Positions 7,672 through 16,155 of a stretch of 64,000 bases of DNA are shown here, piece by piece. Both the position numbers and the translations under genes were made by a program. The notes under the pieces were generated by a model that saw only the letters and a list, made by a program, of their open reading frames with translations, made no database searches and was not told the DNA's origin. The DNA lies in contig CALLQB010000060.1 of the NCBI GenBank assembly GCA_938015295.1, positions 1 through 64,000 on the forward strand, read 5' to 3'. Every line of letters begins with the position of its first letter. Positions within the stretch are counted from its first letter, which is position 1. This stretch comes from an uncultured Acidimicrobiales bacterium. GTDB lineage: Bacteria > Actinomycetota > Acidimicrobiia > Acidimicrobiales > SHLQ01.

Positions 7672-8607
7672 TTACTTGACCGCCACGGGGTTGACCGGGC
7701 TTCCGCAGCCACCAACAAATGGGAGCGGCGATGCCTCAAGAAGAAAGTCGTACTGGCCGTCGGCGGCGCAGTCGACGGCGAGCTCTTCAAGGTTCCAGTT
7801 CTGCCCTTGCGTCAGGCCCAGGTCGACGAGGTCGAGCATGTGCACGGCGAGCATCGCGTCGTCGTGCTCGGGGGGAAACACCTCGAACACCAGGGTGTCG
7901 GTGGCCGCCGCCGCAATCTCGTGCCGGTGGAACCACTCGACGCACGAAAGCCCGGGGCCCGGGCTCCCCGACCAGCCGTTGTAGGCCTGCTTGTCGCCAG
8001 CGAAATACTTTGCCATGAGGCCGGTGCGAATCAGCACGATGTCGCCCGACGCGATCGACAACGACCCGTGGGCGACCGCAGCATCGAGATCCTCTGCGGT
8101 GATTGCATAACCAAAGTCGAGCTGGTCGACGCCAAGTGCGGCGGCGACGTCAAGCAGGACACCTCGCCCGGTCAGTGTCTTCACATTGCTAATACCGCAC
8201 GCCGAGGCGCCCCATTCGTTAATGGCCTCGGCGGGTTGTCCGTTGTAGAGCGACCCGCTATAGCTGACGTGCGCAAGGGCGTCCCAATGTGTTGCTGCCT
8301 GGAGACCCATTGTCACGACGTCGTCGCTTGTGTGGAATGACTCGGGGTCGTCGGGTGTCATCGCCGAGTTGATTGCCACCATCGTGCGAAGCGGATTGAG
8401 CCTTCCCGGTATCGCTCCGAGCTGCATCCCGTCGAGCTGAAGGTCGACCGCCAAGCTGAATCGCTTTCCCGACCTCGCGCTGGCGATGCCGCGCATCACG
8501 GCTTCGTCGGTGAGGTAATTGAGGGTTCCGAGCTGGTCGTCTTCTCCCCACTTACCCCAGGTGTTGACCTGTTCTGCGAGCTTCTTCACCGTCATTGGAA
8601 GTGGCAT
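7672..8607 (-). CDS. Cyclase-family (kynurenine formamidase-like) metal hydrolase
   Basis: Protein of 311 aa of the cyclase family (PF04199). The metal-site segment His-Trp-Asp-Ala-Leu-Ala-His (residues about 125-131) corresponds to the family HxGTHxDxxxH motif with the usual Gly-Thr altered. Later Arg-Thr-Gly and His-Asp-Asp-Ala segments fit the second half of the fold. Members hydrolyse amides or lactones such as N-formylkynurenine; the substrate here is unknown. ATG 8607 (MPLPMTVKKL) is preferred to further upstream starts because the family similarity starts there and it leaves a promoter region for the divergent cNMP gene. Confidence 0.8.
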   Translation of the reverse strand: MPLPMTVKKLAEQVNTWGKWGEDDQLGTLNYLTDEAVMRGIASARSGKRFSLAVDLQLDGMQLGAIPGRLNPLRTMVAINSAMTPDDPESFHTSDDVVTMGLQAATHWDALAHVSYSGSLYNGQPAEAINEWGASACGISNVKTLTGRGVLLDVAAALGVDQLDFGYAITAEDLDAAVAHGSLSIASGDIVLIRTGLMAKYFAGDKQAYNGWSGSPGPGLSCVEWFHRHEIAAAATDTLVFEVFPPEHDDAMLAVHMLDLVDLGLTQGQNWNLEELAVDCAADGQYDFLLEASPLPFVGGCGSPVNPVAVK

Positions 8608-8762
8608 GAGGCGAGCGTAGTTGCCGCCCACCACGGAAACGAAAAACTGCCTTGAGCTCGACCGACCGAACCGGACTACAGTGCTGGTCTGCTGGGCAGT
8701 TGCGTGCACAGAAACCGGATAGTCCGGCGGTAGACAAGAATTTCTCATTACAGGGGGACCCC

Positions 8763-9173
8763 ATGGCTAAGGGCAGCGAAGACAAACTGAAGGCGATCTC
8801 GATCTTCGCCGAGTGTTCGTCAAAGGAACTGAAATCGATCTCACGGCTCCTCACCGAGGTCGAAGTGAAGCCTGGAGCCGTGTTGACGCGCCAGGGCGAA
8901 CCAGGGCGCGAATTCATGATCATCAACGAAGGCCAAGCCACCGTGCGGCGCGACGGCAAAGTACTCGCCACGCTCGGCCCTGGCGACTTCTTTGGTGAAC
9001 TGGCAGTCATTGCCGGTGTGCCCCGAAATGCAACAATTACCGCCGATACGACCATGACTGTCGAAGCACTGAACCGTCGTGAGTTCTCGAGCCTGCTCGA
9101 CGAGAGTCCAAAGATTGCCAAGAAGATCCTTGTCGGAGCGGTCACCCGACTGCACGAGAACGAACGTTACTAA
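8763..9173 (+). CDS. Stand-alone cyclic nucleotide-binding domain protein
   Basis: Small soluble protein of 136 aa that is almost entirely one cNMP-binding beta-roll. It has G-(A/V)-(V/L)-L-x-R-Q-G-E near residue 40, and Gly-Asp-Phe-Phe-Gly-Glu-Leu-Ala followed by Pro-Arg-Asn-Ala-Thr (about 77-93), the phosphate-binding cassette with Glu and Arg in place. No DNA-binding, kinase or channel domain is attached, so it may act as a regulatory subunit or adaptor. A GGGGG run five bases upstream of ATG 8763 is the likely ribosome-binding site. The next gene encodes a large coiled-coil membrane protein and starts 172 bp downstream. Confidence 0.85.
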   Translation: MAKGSEDKLKAISIFAECSSKELKSISRLLTEVEVKPGAVLTRQGEPGREFMIINEGQATVRRDGKVLATLGPGDFFGELAVIAGVPRNATITADTTMTVEALNRREFSSLLDESPKIAKKILVGAVTRLHENERY

Positions 9174-9345
9174 GGTTCGGTTTCACCGCCTCGGGCCAAC
9201 TGCCGGCGCAACCCCCGACACCTATCGACACTTTCAATACGTTTCGGCTATTCTCATTACTACACAGGGTTTCAACGGTCGCGTGCGTCCGCATATCCCC
9301 CTTGTGCTTGTCGTACCCGAAATCGTGTGAAGGATCCGTTCGCAG

Positions 9346-11838
9346 ATGGTCTTTGTGCTTGGCGAAATTTGGCTATCGCTCCTTATCGCCGCGCTCCTCG
9401 GCATTGCCGTTGGTTGGCTGATCTGGAAATGGCGCCGAAAGAGTGTTGGACGCAACGAATGGGATGAACTCCAGGCCGATCTTGCTGCGCGCCGTCGGGC
9501 AATTGCTGAACTCGAAGGGCAACAACGCAGCCTGGTAGCCGCGCGAAATGCTGCCGAGACGGCACAGCTTCGCCTTCAGGCCTCGGTCGATGACCTGCAG
9601 GCACGGGCCGCTTTGGTGCCGGTGCTCGAAGCCCGACTCACCCAAGCCCAAACACCTGTGGATGGTGGCCCGGCTGCCGGTAACCCACTCGTCGACGGCA
9701 GCTCTTCTGCAGGCAGTTTGTCGGAAGAAGACGCCCGCCGTGCAGCCGCCACCGCCACCGGGGCGGCATCTACAACTACAGGCGATGAACCAACCACCGT
9801 CGCGCGGTTCTCCTCGCCCCCATCCTCGCTCTCGTCGCCACTTCCCTCAACGCCAATTCCCTCGCCACCTGCCCCCTCCGCAGCCACGCCCTCGCCGTCG
9901 GCTCCCGTCTCTGCACCACCGTCTTCGCAAACCGCGGCAGAGATGGCAAAACTCGAAGCCTCGGCCGAGCGAGCAAACGACCGAGCGCGCGACTTGGCAG
10001 CTCAGCTCGACGCCAGCACTACAGCGGTCGACGAACTCGAAGCCGAACGTCTGCGACTCACCAAAGCTGGCGACGAAGCTGCGTTGCGTGTTCGTCAACT
10101 CGAAGAAGAGGTGCGCAGCACCAACGCCAAGCTTGCAAAGACGCGCGATGACCTCGAACTGCTGCAACGCTCGCAGAGCGACCTTGAGCGTCAGCGAGAC
10201 AAGACGCAGCAAACAGCCGCGCTTGCCAGCGTGCCCGCCTCGGCAGTCGAGGACGAACCCGATCCCGCCATTGCGGCCCTGCAAGAAGAGCTCGACGCGA
10301 GCAATGCCGAGCTGGCCGCTCGAGTCGAGCAGGCTTCGACGCTACAAATCGAGCTGCAACGAAGGGCTGGCGAGCTGGAACGGCAAGTCCTGGCCTCGAA
10401 TCGCCTCCAGCAGGAACTCAACGCGGCAAAACTTGAGCTCTCCAACGCACAACGGGCGATCACCGACACCAATCAGGCACAGAACGGGCAAAGCGAGCAG
10501 ATCGCAGCGCTACAGGCGGAACTCGATGCCGCCAACAAGCGGACAACCGAGCTAGAACAACACATCGACCAGGCCGCTGCTCGATCATCATCAGAACTCA
10601 CCACGTTGCAGCGAGAACTCAGCGACAGAAGCGCAGAACTTTCTTCGCTCAGCGCCGAACTCAAATTCGAACGCCAACGAGCTGCCGAGGTCGATGGATT
10701 GCGCAGCCGGACCGCAGATCTCGAAGCATCACTGAGTAACGAACGCCGCTACCGAGCTGACCTTGAGGCGCAACTCACCGAAGCAACCGCCTCGTCGACA
10801 GCTCTTCGCGAACAGCTGTCCGAGGCCGCGCACGTTAGCGAAGAACTTTCCCGTAGCCGGCTGCGCATCGCCGCACTCGAAGCTGAGGTCGCGCACCTCG
10901 GCGACGCCAGCGCCGAGCTTGCAGAGCTGCAGCACTACCATCGCGAGACCAGGCAACGGGCCGAGCGGGCCACCGCTGCCGAGGCCGAAGCGGTCGAGCT
11001 GCGATCGCGGGTGCATGAACTCCAGACGAAGAACGAAGAGGCTCAGCAACGGGCACTTCGCGTTGTCGAACTTGAAGCCCGCCTTCGTTCCTCAGAGCTT
11101 GAGGTCGAGCGGTTCCGCGCCAGCACGAGCGGCGCAGCCCTACAAACAACGCCCGAAGAACCGCAACAGCAAAGCGACACAGACAGCGACATAGATGGCC
11201 TGCGCCAGGAACTCGATGAAGCCCAGGCGCTTGTCGAATCGTTGCGAAGCGAACTCGAGCAAGATCAAGCAGCAGCTGCAAAGAAGTTGCACAAGTCCGC
11301 AAAGGCTCTCCGTCAGGCAAACGCAGAGATTGAGGCTGCAACGACTGCGTTGGCCAAGGCCCAAAGCGACCAGAAGTCACTTCGCCACGATCTCAAGAAG
11401 AGCAAACGCCGCCACGACGAGGACAAGGCAAATCTTGCGGCGCTCCGGGCCAGTCTGAAGCGCTCGCAACAGACCGCGGAGAAAAATGCCGAGACGGTGC
11501 GGATGCTTCAAGCCGACCTGGTCAAAGCTCGCACCGCGAAGGCCAGTCACCGCGACAAGCGGTTAAAGGCGGCCGAGTCAAAAGTCGAGCAGCTACAGCA
11601 CAAGATCGTGCGAGACATCACCGACGACCTCAAGCTGATTAGCGGCATCGGCCCAAAGCTCGAACGTACGCTCAATAACCTCGATATCCGCCGGTTTAGC
11701 CAAATTGCGGAAATGGGCAAACACGACATCGACAAGCTGCAAAAGAACCTGCCCGAGTTTCCGGGCCGGGTCCGACGCGACAAATGGGTCGAGCAGGCGA
11801 AGGCGCTCGAAGAACAGAAATCCAAAAAGAAGTCCTAG
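9346..11838 (+). CDS. Membrane-anchored coiled-coil protein with C-terminal helix-hairpin-helix domain
   Basis: Protein of 830 aa. One N-terminal transmembrane helix (residues 4-27) is followed by a basic Lys-Trp-Arg-Arg-Lys stop-transfer, which would place the bulk in the cytosol. A Pro/Ser/Thr-rich linker spans about 145-200. A very long heptad-rich coiled coil runs from about 200 to 740, rich in Glu, Leu, Ala, Arg and Gln. The end (about 755-820) reads LKLISGIGPKLERTLNNL, a helix-hairpin-helix fold of the kind found C-terminal in many bacterial coiled-coil or L21-like proteins. It could be a structural or chromosome-organising scaffold linking membrane and DNA; that is inference. An AAGGA lies 12 nt upstream of ATG. 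Confidence 0.8.
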   Translation: MVFVLGEIWLSLLIAALLGIAVGWLIWKWRRKSVGRNEWDELQADLAARRRAIAELEGQQRSLVAARNAAETAQLRLQASVDDLQARAALVPVLEARLTQAQTPVDGGPAAGNPLVDGSSSAGSLSEEDARRAAATATGAASTTTGDEPTTVARFSSPPSSLSSPLPSTPIPSPPAPSAATPSPSAPVSAPPSSQTAAEMAKLEASAERANDRARDLAAQLDASTTAVDELEAERLRLTKAGDEAALRVRQLEEEVRSTNAKLAKTRDDLELLQRSQSDLERQRDKTQQTAALASVPASAVEDEPDPAIAALQEELDASNAELAARVEQASTLQIELQRRAGELERQVLASNRLQQELNAAKLELSNAQRAITDTNQAQNGQSEQIAALQAELDAANKRTTELEQHIDQAAARSSSELTTLQRELSDRSAELSSLSAELKFERQRAAEVDGLRSRTADLEASLSNERRYRADLEAQLTEATASSTALREQLSEAAHVSEELSRSRLRIAALEAEVAHLGDASAELAELQHYHRETRQRAERATAAEAEAVELRSRVHELQTKNEEAQQRALRVVELEARLRSSELEVERFRASTSGAALQTTPEEPQQQSDTDSDIDGLRQELDEAQALVESLRSELEQDQAAAAKKLHKSAKALRQANAEIEAATTALAKAQSDQKSLRHDLKKSKRRHDEDKANLAALRASLKRSQQTAEKNAETVRMLQADLVKARTAKASHRDKRLKAAESKVEQLQHKIVRDITDDLKLISGIGPKLERTLNNLDIRRFSQIAEMGKHDIDKLQKNLPEFPGRVRRDKWVEQAKALEEQKSKKKS

Positions 11839-11866
11839 ATCCTCTGGGGTTCGTCAGCGGGGCTCT

Positions 11867-12778
11867 TCAGCCGGCCGAACGCTTGGTTAGCAACTCTTCG
11901 ACCTCGTCGGGCGTCGGCAGCGAGCTACTTGCGCCATGTCGCAGCGTGGTGGCGGCTCCGACTCGCACCGCCCAGCGAGCAGCGTCGACCAATCCGCCGC
12001 GAAGCAAAGCATCAGCAAGCGCACCACAGAATGAATCGCCCGCTGCGGTCGTGTCGACCGGATCAACGATCGGCGCAGGTACATGCGTAGTCACACCATC
12101 TGTGAGCACCAGACAACCCTGTTCGCCGAGAGTCACCACCACCTCGCCACCCAACTTCCGGGCAGCCATTTCGATCTGATCGATCGACGTCAATGAGTCA
12201 AGCGGCGTGCCGCTCAACATCGCCAGTTCGATTTCGTTCGGCACGATCACGTCAACTTCGGCGAGAAGGTCGGCTGAAAGCGGAGCACTCGGAGCCGGAG
12301 CCGGATTGAGAAGTACTAGTCCGTTGGCCGCCCGGGCGGCTGCAAGCACAGTTTCGACAGGTGTCTCAAGCTGGAGCAGCACGACCTTCGCCTCGGCGAC
12401 CGCAGCCGAGCCAGAAACATCGTCGGGACCCAAATCGGCGTTGGCGCCGGGGCTGACCACGATCGAGTTGTCGCCCGACGCGTCTACGGCAATCATCGCC
12501 AAACCAGTCGGCCGGTCGGCCCGCACAATCAGACCACCGGTATCGACGCCCGCGCCGACTAGCGCATTGGTCATCGTTGCGCCTGGGGCGTCGTCGCCAA
12601 CGCAGCCAACAAAGCCCGTCGAACGACCCAAGCGGGCAGCGGCGATTGCTTGGTTTGCACCCTTGCCGCCGGGAACCTGGCGATGGTCGCCACCCAGCAC
12701 CGTCTCGCCGGTCACCGGATGATGCGGCACCGGAACAACGATGTCGAGGTTTGCGCTTCCGACGACTACAACATCCAT
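11867..12778 (-). CDS. rbsK: Ribokinase (PfkB family)
   Basis: Sugar kinase of 303 aa. The N-terminal substrate motif Gly-Gly-Lys-Gly-Ala-Asn-Gln-Ala (about 38-45) and the C-terminal ATP/anion-hole motif Asp-Thr-Thr-Ala-Ala-Gly-Asp-Ser-Phe (about 246-254, catalytic Asp) are diagnostic of ribokinase rather than adenosine kinase or fructokinase. It phosphorylates ribose at O5 in the cytosol, feeding pentose metabolism. No ribose transporter or nucleosidase lies beside it. It is divergent from an SDR gene, with 129 bp between starts. The assignment rests on the motifs; a closely related PfkB sugar kinase remains possible. Confidence 0.85.
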   Translation of the reverse strand: MDVVVVGSANLDIVVPVPHHPVTGETVLGGDHRQVPGGKGANQAIAAARLGRSTGFVGCVGDDAPGATMTNALVGAGVDTGGLIVRADRPTGLAMIAVDASGDNSIVVSPGANADLGPDDVSGSAAVAEAKVVLLQLETPVETVLAAARAANGLVLLNPAPAPSAPLSADLLAEVDVIVPNEIELAMLSGTPLDSLTSIDQIEMAARKLGGEVVVTLGEQGCLVLTDGVTTHVPAPIVDPVDTTAAGDSFCGALADALLRGGLVDAARWAVRVGAATTLRHGASSSLPTPDEVEELLTKRSAG

Positions 12779-12907
12779 AGCTTTCCTCACCGCAACAATC
12801 TGGCCGCAAATACTGTGGTCGCGGCCTTGCTCGAAACAACACCCGCAAACTACACACGATGTACAGCGGTGTGCGAGAGCAACACCGAACTCCAGGGAGA
12901 ACTCATC

Positions 12908-13714
12908 GTGACGACAGAATCCGAACCTCTTCCGGCGCCGTCGCCAAATCCTCTCCGCTCTATCAAGGGTCGAGTCGCGGTGGTCACCGGCGCAGCCAGC
13001 GGTATCGGCCGGGCGACTGTACACGCCCTTCGCAATGAAGGTGCGCTTGTTGGTGCGCTCGACATTTCGTTCCCGGCCGATCACGCAAGCACCGCAACAA
13101 GCTCCGAAGCAAACACCGACACGCTCCTTCGCCGTCGATGCGACGTAAGCAGCGAGACCAGCGTCATCGAAGCAGTCGCCGCCGTCCGATCGCATTTCGG
13201 GCCGATCGACATCGTTGTCAACAATGCCGGGGTGTCGATCGCTACCCCTATCGCCGACCCGTCGTTCGAAGACGGCTGGTTACGCACACTTGAAGTAAAC
13301 CTCACCGGCCAGACCCGCCTGATACGGGCGTGCCTCGACGACCTTCTGCGCAACAACGATGGGCGCATCGTGAACATTGCGTCCACCGAGGCACTCGGCG
13401 GCACGGGGGGCATGAGCGCGTATACCGCGTCGAAACACGGCGTCGCAGGTCTGACTCGCTCGCTCGCCGTCGAATTGGGGAAATCTGGCGTCACGGTCAA
13501 CGCCGTGTGCCCCGGGCCCATAAATACGGGAATGACGCAGGGCATTCCCGACGAGAACAAAGCAATCTTCGGGCGGCGGGCGACCGCTGTGCGACGATAC
13601 GGCGAGCCACACGAAGTTGCCGATGTCATCGTGTCGCTCACGCTGCCAAGTGCGACCTACATCACCGGAGCCGTGGTGCCCGTCGATGGTGGAATGACCG
13701 CCCGCAACCAGTAG
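12908..13714 (+). CDS. SDR-family oxidoreductase
   Basis: Classical SDR of 268 aa with a GTG start preceded by GGGAGA. Features are TGAASGIGRA (about 27-36), Val-Asn-Asn-Ala-Gly (about 103), catalytic Ser (Ile-Ala-Ser-Thr) with Tyr-Thr-Ala-Ser-Lys about 13 residues later, and C-terminal Ile-Thr-Gly-Ala-Val-Val-Pro-Val-Asp-Gly-Gly. This resembles 3-oxoacyl-ACP or polyol reductases of the FabG class. The ribokinase on the other strand might hint at sugar or polyol metabolism, but they are not co-transcribed. Substrate unknown. Confidence 0.85.
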   Translation: MTTESEPLPAPSPNPLRSIKGRVAVVTGAASGIGRATVHALRNEGALVGALDISFPADHASTATSSEANTDTLLRRRCDVSSETSVIEAVAAVRSHFGPIDIVVNNAGVSIATPIADPSFEDGWLRTLEVNLTGQTRLIRACLDDLLRNNDGRIVNIASTEALGGTGGMSAYTASKHGVAGLTRSLAVELGKSGVTVNAVCPGPINTGMTQGIPDENKAIFGRRATAVRRYGEPHEVADVIVSLTLPSATYITGAVVPVDGGMTARNQ

Positions 13715-13875
13715 CAACACCGCCCGAAGTCGAGAGCTTGGCTGCCAGCCCCCATACGGTCGCACTAGGCGACTAGACTTCGATGATTGTCGGGCCCTAC
13801 ATGCTAGTTTCCGAAGAACAGAGATTTCTTTCCCCCAAATGAAACTTTCCCGTCCGGACCATCGTCTGGAGTTAT

Positions 13876-14631
13876 GTGACTGATCTTGAGCTCATCGCTG
13901 TTTTCGCGGCCAGTTGGACCTTGGCCGCCGCGATTTGGATGCTCCTCGACTGGGCGGCCCGGCCGAAGCATGCACGTTTCCGTCCCAAAGGCGACCGCAT
14001 TCAGCGCGGGCCATTTGCGTACCGGCATTTTCGCAAAGTTCGGCGCGCCGAGGAGAACGAAGAGATCCGTCTTCGGATCGAAGAACGATACGACCGTCCA
14101 ACGCTGGCCATTCGCAAGAAACGCCAGCACCGGGTGTTGGCCCGCCACGACCGCATCGCCGGCGATCACTCGGCCCACACCGTTGGTGCAGGCACGACGA
14201 GCGACGTCGACGACGCAGGCCAGACCGGGCTCGCAGCCGGAGACCAAGACGAAAAGACGGCGATCTACTGGACCGAACTACGCGACAAGGCAATGGGGTT
14301 CGACCCAGAGAACCAAGAACGACTTGCTGCGGGCAAAGCGCCGGTGCGTTTCAACCCGGTCCTTGGCGCCCACGAAGAGATGTTGCCCCCCGACGGCGAC
14401 AACGACGCCCGTTGGCCAACCGTCGCCGTCGATCCGTTTGCCGACCTCGAACCATCAGCTATCGCCGAAACTGACGCCGAAACCCCGAACGCTGGCGAGA
14501 ACCTTGCCGAAACCGAGACCGGCCAGTCTGGCGACGCATCTCCGGACGAGCACCCAGCGCCTGACGACGAATCCGAGTCGGCGGCCGAACGAGCGGTCCG
14601 CCATCTCGAACGGCTGCCAGAAGCGGGCTGA
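13876..14631 (+). CDS. Hypothetical membrane-anchored acidic protein
   Basis: Unrecognised protein of 251 aa. It starts at GTG 13876, with GGAG a few bases upstream. One N-terminal membrane helix (residues 5-25) is followed by a strongly basic region with Arg/Lys clusters up to about 95. The C-terminal third is acidic, rich in Asp, Glu, Ala and Pro, and probably disordered. The stop is 2 nt before the ATG of the next gene, so the two are likely co-transcribed. No enzymatic motif is visible. Confidence 0.6.
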   Translation: MTDLELIAVFAASWTLAAAIWMLLDWAARPKHARFRPKGDRIQRGPFAYRHFRKVRRAEENEEIRLRIEERYDRPTLAIRKKRQHRVLARHDRIAGDHSAHTVGAGTTSDVDDAGQTGLAAGDQDEKTAIYWTELRDKAMGFDPENQERLAAGKAPVRFNPVLGAHEEMLPPDGDNDARWPTVAVDPFADLEPSAIAETDAETPNAGENLAETETGQSGDASPDEHPAPDDESESAAERAVRHLERLPEAG

Positions 14632-14633
14632 CC

Positions 14634-15149
14634 ATGGCCGGTTCGCGAACCGAGCGGTTGCGCTCGCGGCGAGCCACCGCCGGCAGCGAACGCGGGAGCT
14701 TGGTGTTCTCGATGTACCGCTATCAAGCCTTTTGTGGCGACACGCTCACCGTTAGCTGGGTCCGTTCTACACGCCGCCGCGAGCAGCGACTGCATCTCGC
14801 AACCGACCAAGCGTTGCTGCGAGTCAACGGCATAGCGGCTTCGGCAGTGGTTCTTCGTGCGCATGTGGGTCCCCAGCACATCGATGTCAGCGTGGTCTCT
14901 CCCACCCACGACACGAACAGAACGGCGCCAGCGCCCGATGGGGCGAGCCCGATCGAAATCGTCCTGTGGAACAGCTGGGTTGTCGAGGGCGTCGAACATG
15001 CATGGGTAGGCGACGCCGGCATGCGCCTCGAGGGCGTCGACCCCCTTCGCTTGGCTTGCAACGACGGCTTCGCGGACACCGATTTTGGGGATTTGATCGT
15101 CGAAATCGCCGGAAGTAGCGGCCACCAGACCGCAGAAGAAAATCTCTAG
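14634..15149 (+). CDS. Hypothetical protein
   Basis: Protein of 171 aa of unknown function, starting 2 nt after the stop of the preceding membrane-anchored gene. Codon use has the high third-position GC of the neighbours. After a basic N-terminus it alternates hydrophobic and polar residues in a beta-rich pattern, with no signal peptide or membrane helix. A long open frame on the opposite strand covers the same region, but its codon use and lack of context make it less likely to be the gene. Confidence 0.5.
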   Translation: MAGSRTERLRSRRATAGSERGSLVFSMYRYQAFCGDTLTVSWVRSTRRREQRLHLATDQALLRVNGIAASAVVLRAHVGPQHIDVSVVSPTHDTNRTAPAPDGASPIEIVLWNSWVVEGVEHAWVGDAGMRLEGVDPLRLACNDGFADTDFGDLIVEIAGSSGHQTAEENL

Positions 15150-15242
15150 TTTTCTTCTCAAGGCGCCGATGGTACGGTTTCGAGCGAGAGCAAAGGTGCT
15201 CTCGTGTTTCAACGATGAAACAGCACATAAAGGAACGTGAAC

Positions 15243-15386
15243 ATGAAGTCGAACCGGACAATGACGTCTGGTGAGGGTCTCTCCCTCATCTGTGGCATGG
15301 GCCGCACCCCCGTCTCTCGCAAAGAGATCGACAAATGGTGCGAGCGCTCAACAGCGAAGCCGCAGAAAGCCCATCGGGCAGCGTAA
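15243..15386 (+). CDS. Small protein of 47 aa, unknown
   Basis: Short frame starting ATG 15243, preceded by AAAGGAACGTGAAC, a good ribosome-binding site at normal spacing, and ending TAA 15386. The product is basic, with two Cys residues, a central Leu-Ile-Cys-Gly-Met-Gly-Arg stretch and an Arg-Lys-Glu-Ile-Asp-Lys-Trp-Cys segment. It is convergent with the next gene, 8 bp between stops. Support is the ribosome-binding site and plausible amino-acid content only. Confidence 0.45.
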   Translation: MKSNRTMTSGEGLSLICGMGRTPVSRKEIDKWCERSTAKPQKAHRAA

Positions 15387-15394
15387 CGGCGGTG

Positions 15395-15904
15395 CTAGTT
15401 CGTCGTCGACGCGATGTCGGCGACGAACCACATGCCGAAGTCGTGTTTCGGCAGCAGTAGTGCAATAGCGGTCGTTGCAAACGCAACGACCTCGTCGTGC
15501 GCGATTCGAACCGGCACAGCGAGCACAAGTCCGCGTTTGCCGCTGTCTTGTTGCTTCACCCACGATTGCGGCAAGGCCAACCCTTGGTCCGCTAGTCGGC
15601 CCAGCAGTTTTGGGCCGGTACCGTGCTGGATACCAAGCGACGGTGGCTCGGGTTTTCTGCCCGACAAGTCGGCAGGCACCCATGTGGCCAGCGGCCGATC
15701 GGAGCCGCGTCCAGTGAAAAGTCCTGCCATACCCGACCGGTCGACCAAAACCGCTTGTTGCACTTCGTCGAGGTGGGCTTCGATATTGAGCCATGCTCCC
15801 CCGTCAGCCTTCTCGGCCATGTCGGCCATGCAAGAGGTGACCTCGCTCGGGTCAGACGCATGGAAGTGCACATACCGATGGGTGATCATTTTTCTTGTCA
15901 TCAA
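15395..15904 (-). CDS. Hypothetical protein
   Basis: Unrecognised soluble protein of 169 aa. The sequence looks like a real alpha/beta protein: hydrophobic strands alternate with charged segments, and there is a Trp-Phe-Val-Ala-Asp end. No signal peptide or membrane segment is seen. ATG 15904 is used; ATG 15889 is an alternative that removes five residues. It stands alone between convergent and divergent neighbours, so context says nothing about its role. Confidence 0.55.
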   Translation of the reverse strand: MMTRKMITHRYVHFHASDPSEVTSCMADMAEKADGGAWLNIEAHLDEVQQAVLVDRSGMAGLFTGRGSDRPLATWVPADLSGRKPEPPSLGIQHGTGPKLLGRLADQGLALPQSWVKQQDSGKRGLVLAVPVRIAHDEVVAFATTAIALLLPKHDFGMWFVADIASTTN

Positions 15905-16055
15905 TCCGTTCGTTCAACGCGCAGTCGCCGATCAACATCTCGCATGCAGTCACCGTGTCCAGGAAGCTAGCTCAGCGTAGAGGGCGTGACAGAACGGTAG
16001 CGCGCAGCCCATGACATAACGCCCGGGTTCAGTATTGACCACACAGAGTGACTTT

Positions 16056-16083
16056 TTGACAACACGAACGACCTTCCATAGGT
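16056..16083 (+). promoter_or_regulatory. Possible promoter for the HEAT-GT2-BcsB-like operon
   Basis: A consensus-like TTGACA (16056-16061) is followed after 16 bases by CATAGG (16078-16083), 72 bases before the operon's first ATG. The -35 matches well and the -10 only weakly. The rest of the 251-bp gap (15905-16155) shows nothing else recognisable. Confidence 0.35.
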
Positions 16084-16155
16084 CCAGAGAAGCACCAGTT
16101 GTGCTCACGTTGCGTGCAGATTCGCCGATTGGTACCTGTGTTTTTGGGACTAACA

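Noticed and set aside
9548-10555. 335-codon frame inside the coiled-coil gene
   Set aside because: It is an alternative frame of the Glu/Ala/Arg-rich coiled-coil coding region, rich in Arg, Ser and Pro with no start context. The real frame is the membrane-anchored coiled-coil protein.
14265-15212. 315-codon open frame on the minus strand over 13876-15149
   Set aside because: It overlaps two plus-strand frames that are 2 nt apart, have ribosome-binding context and show better third-position GC. The minus product has no domain and an unnatural mix of segments.
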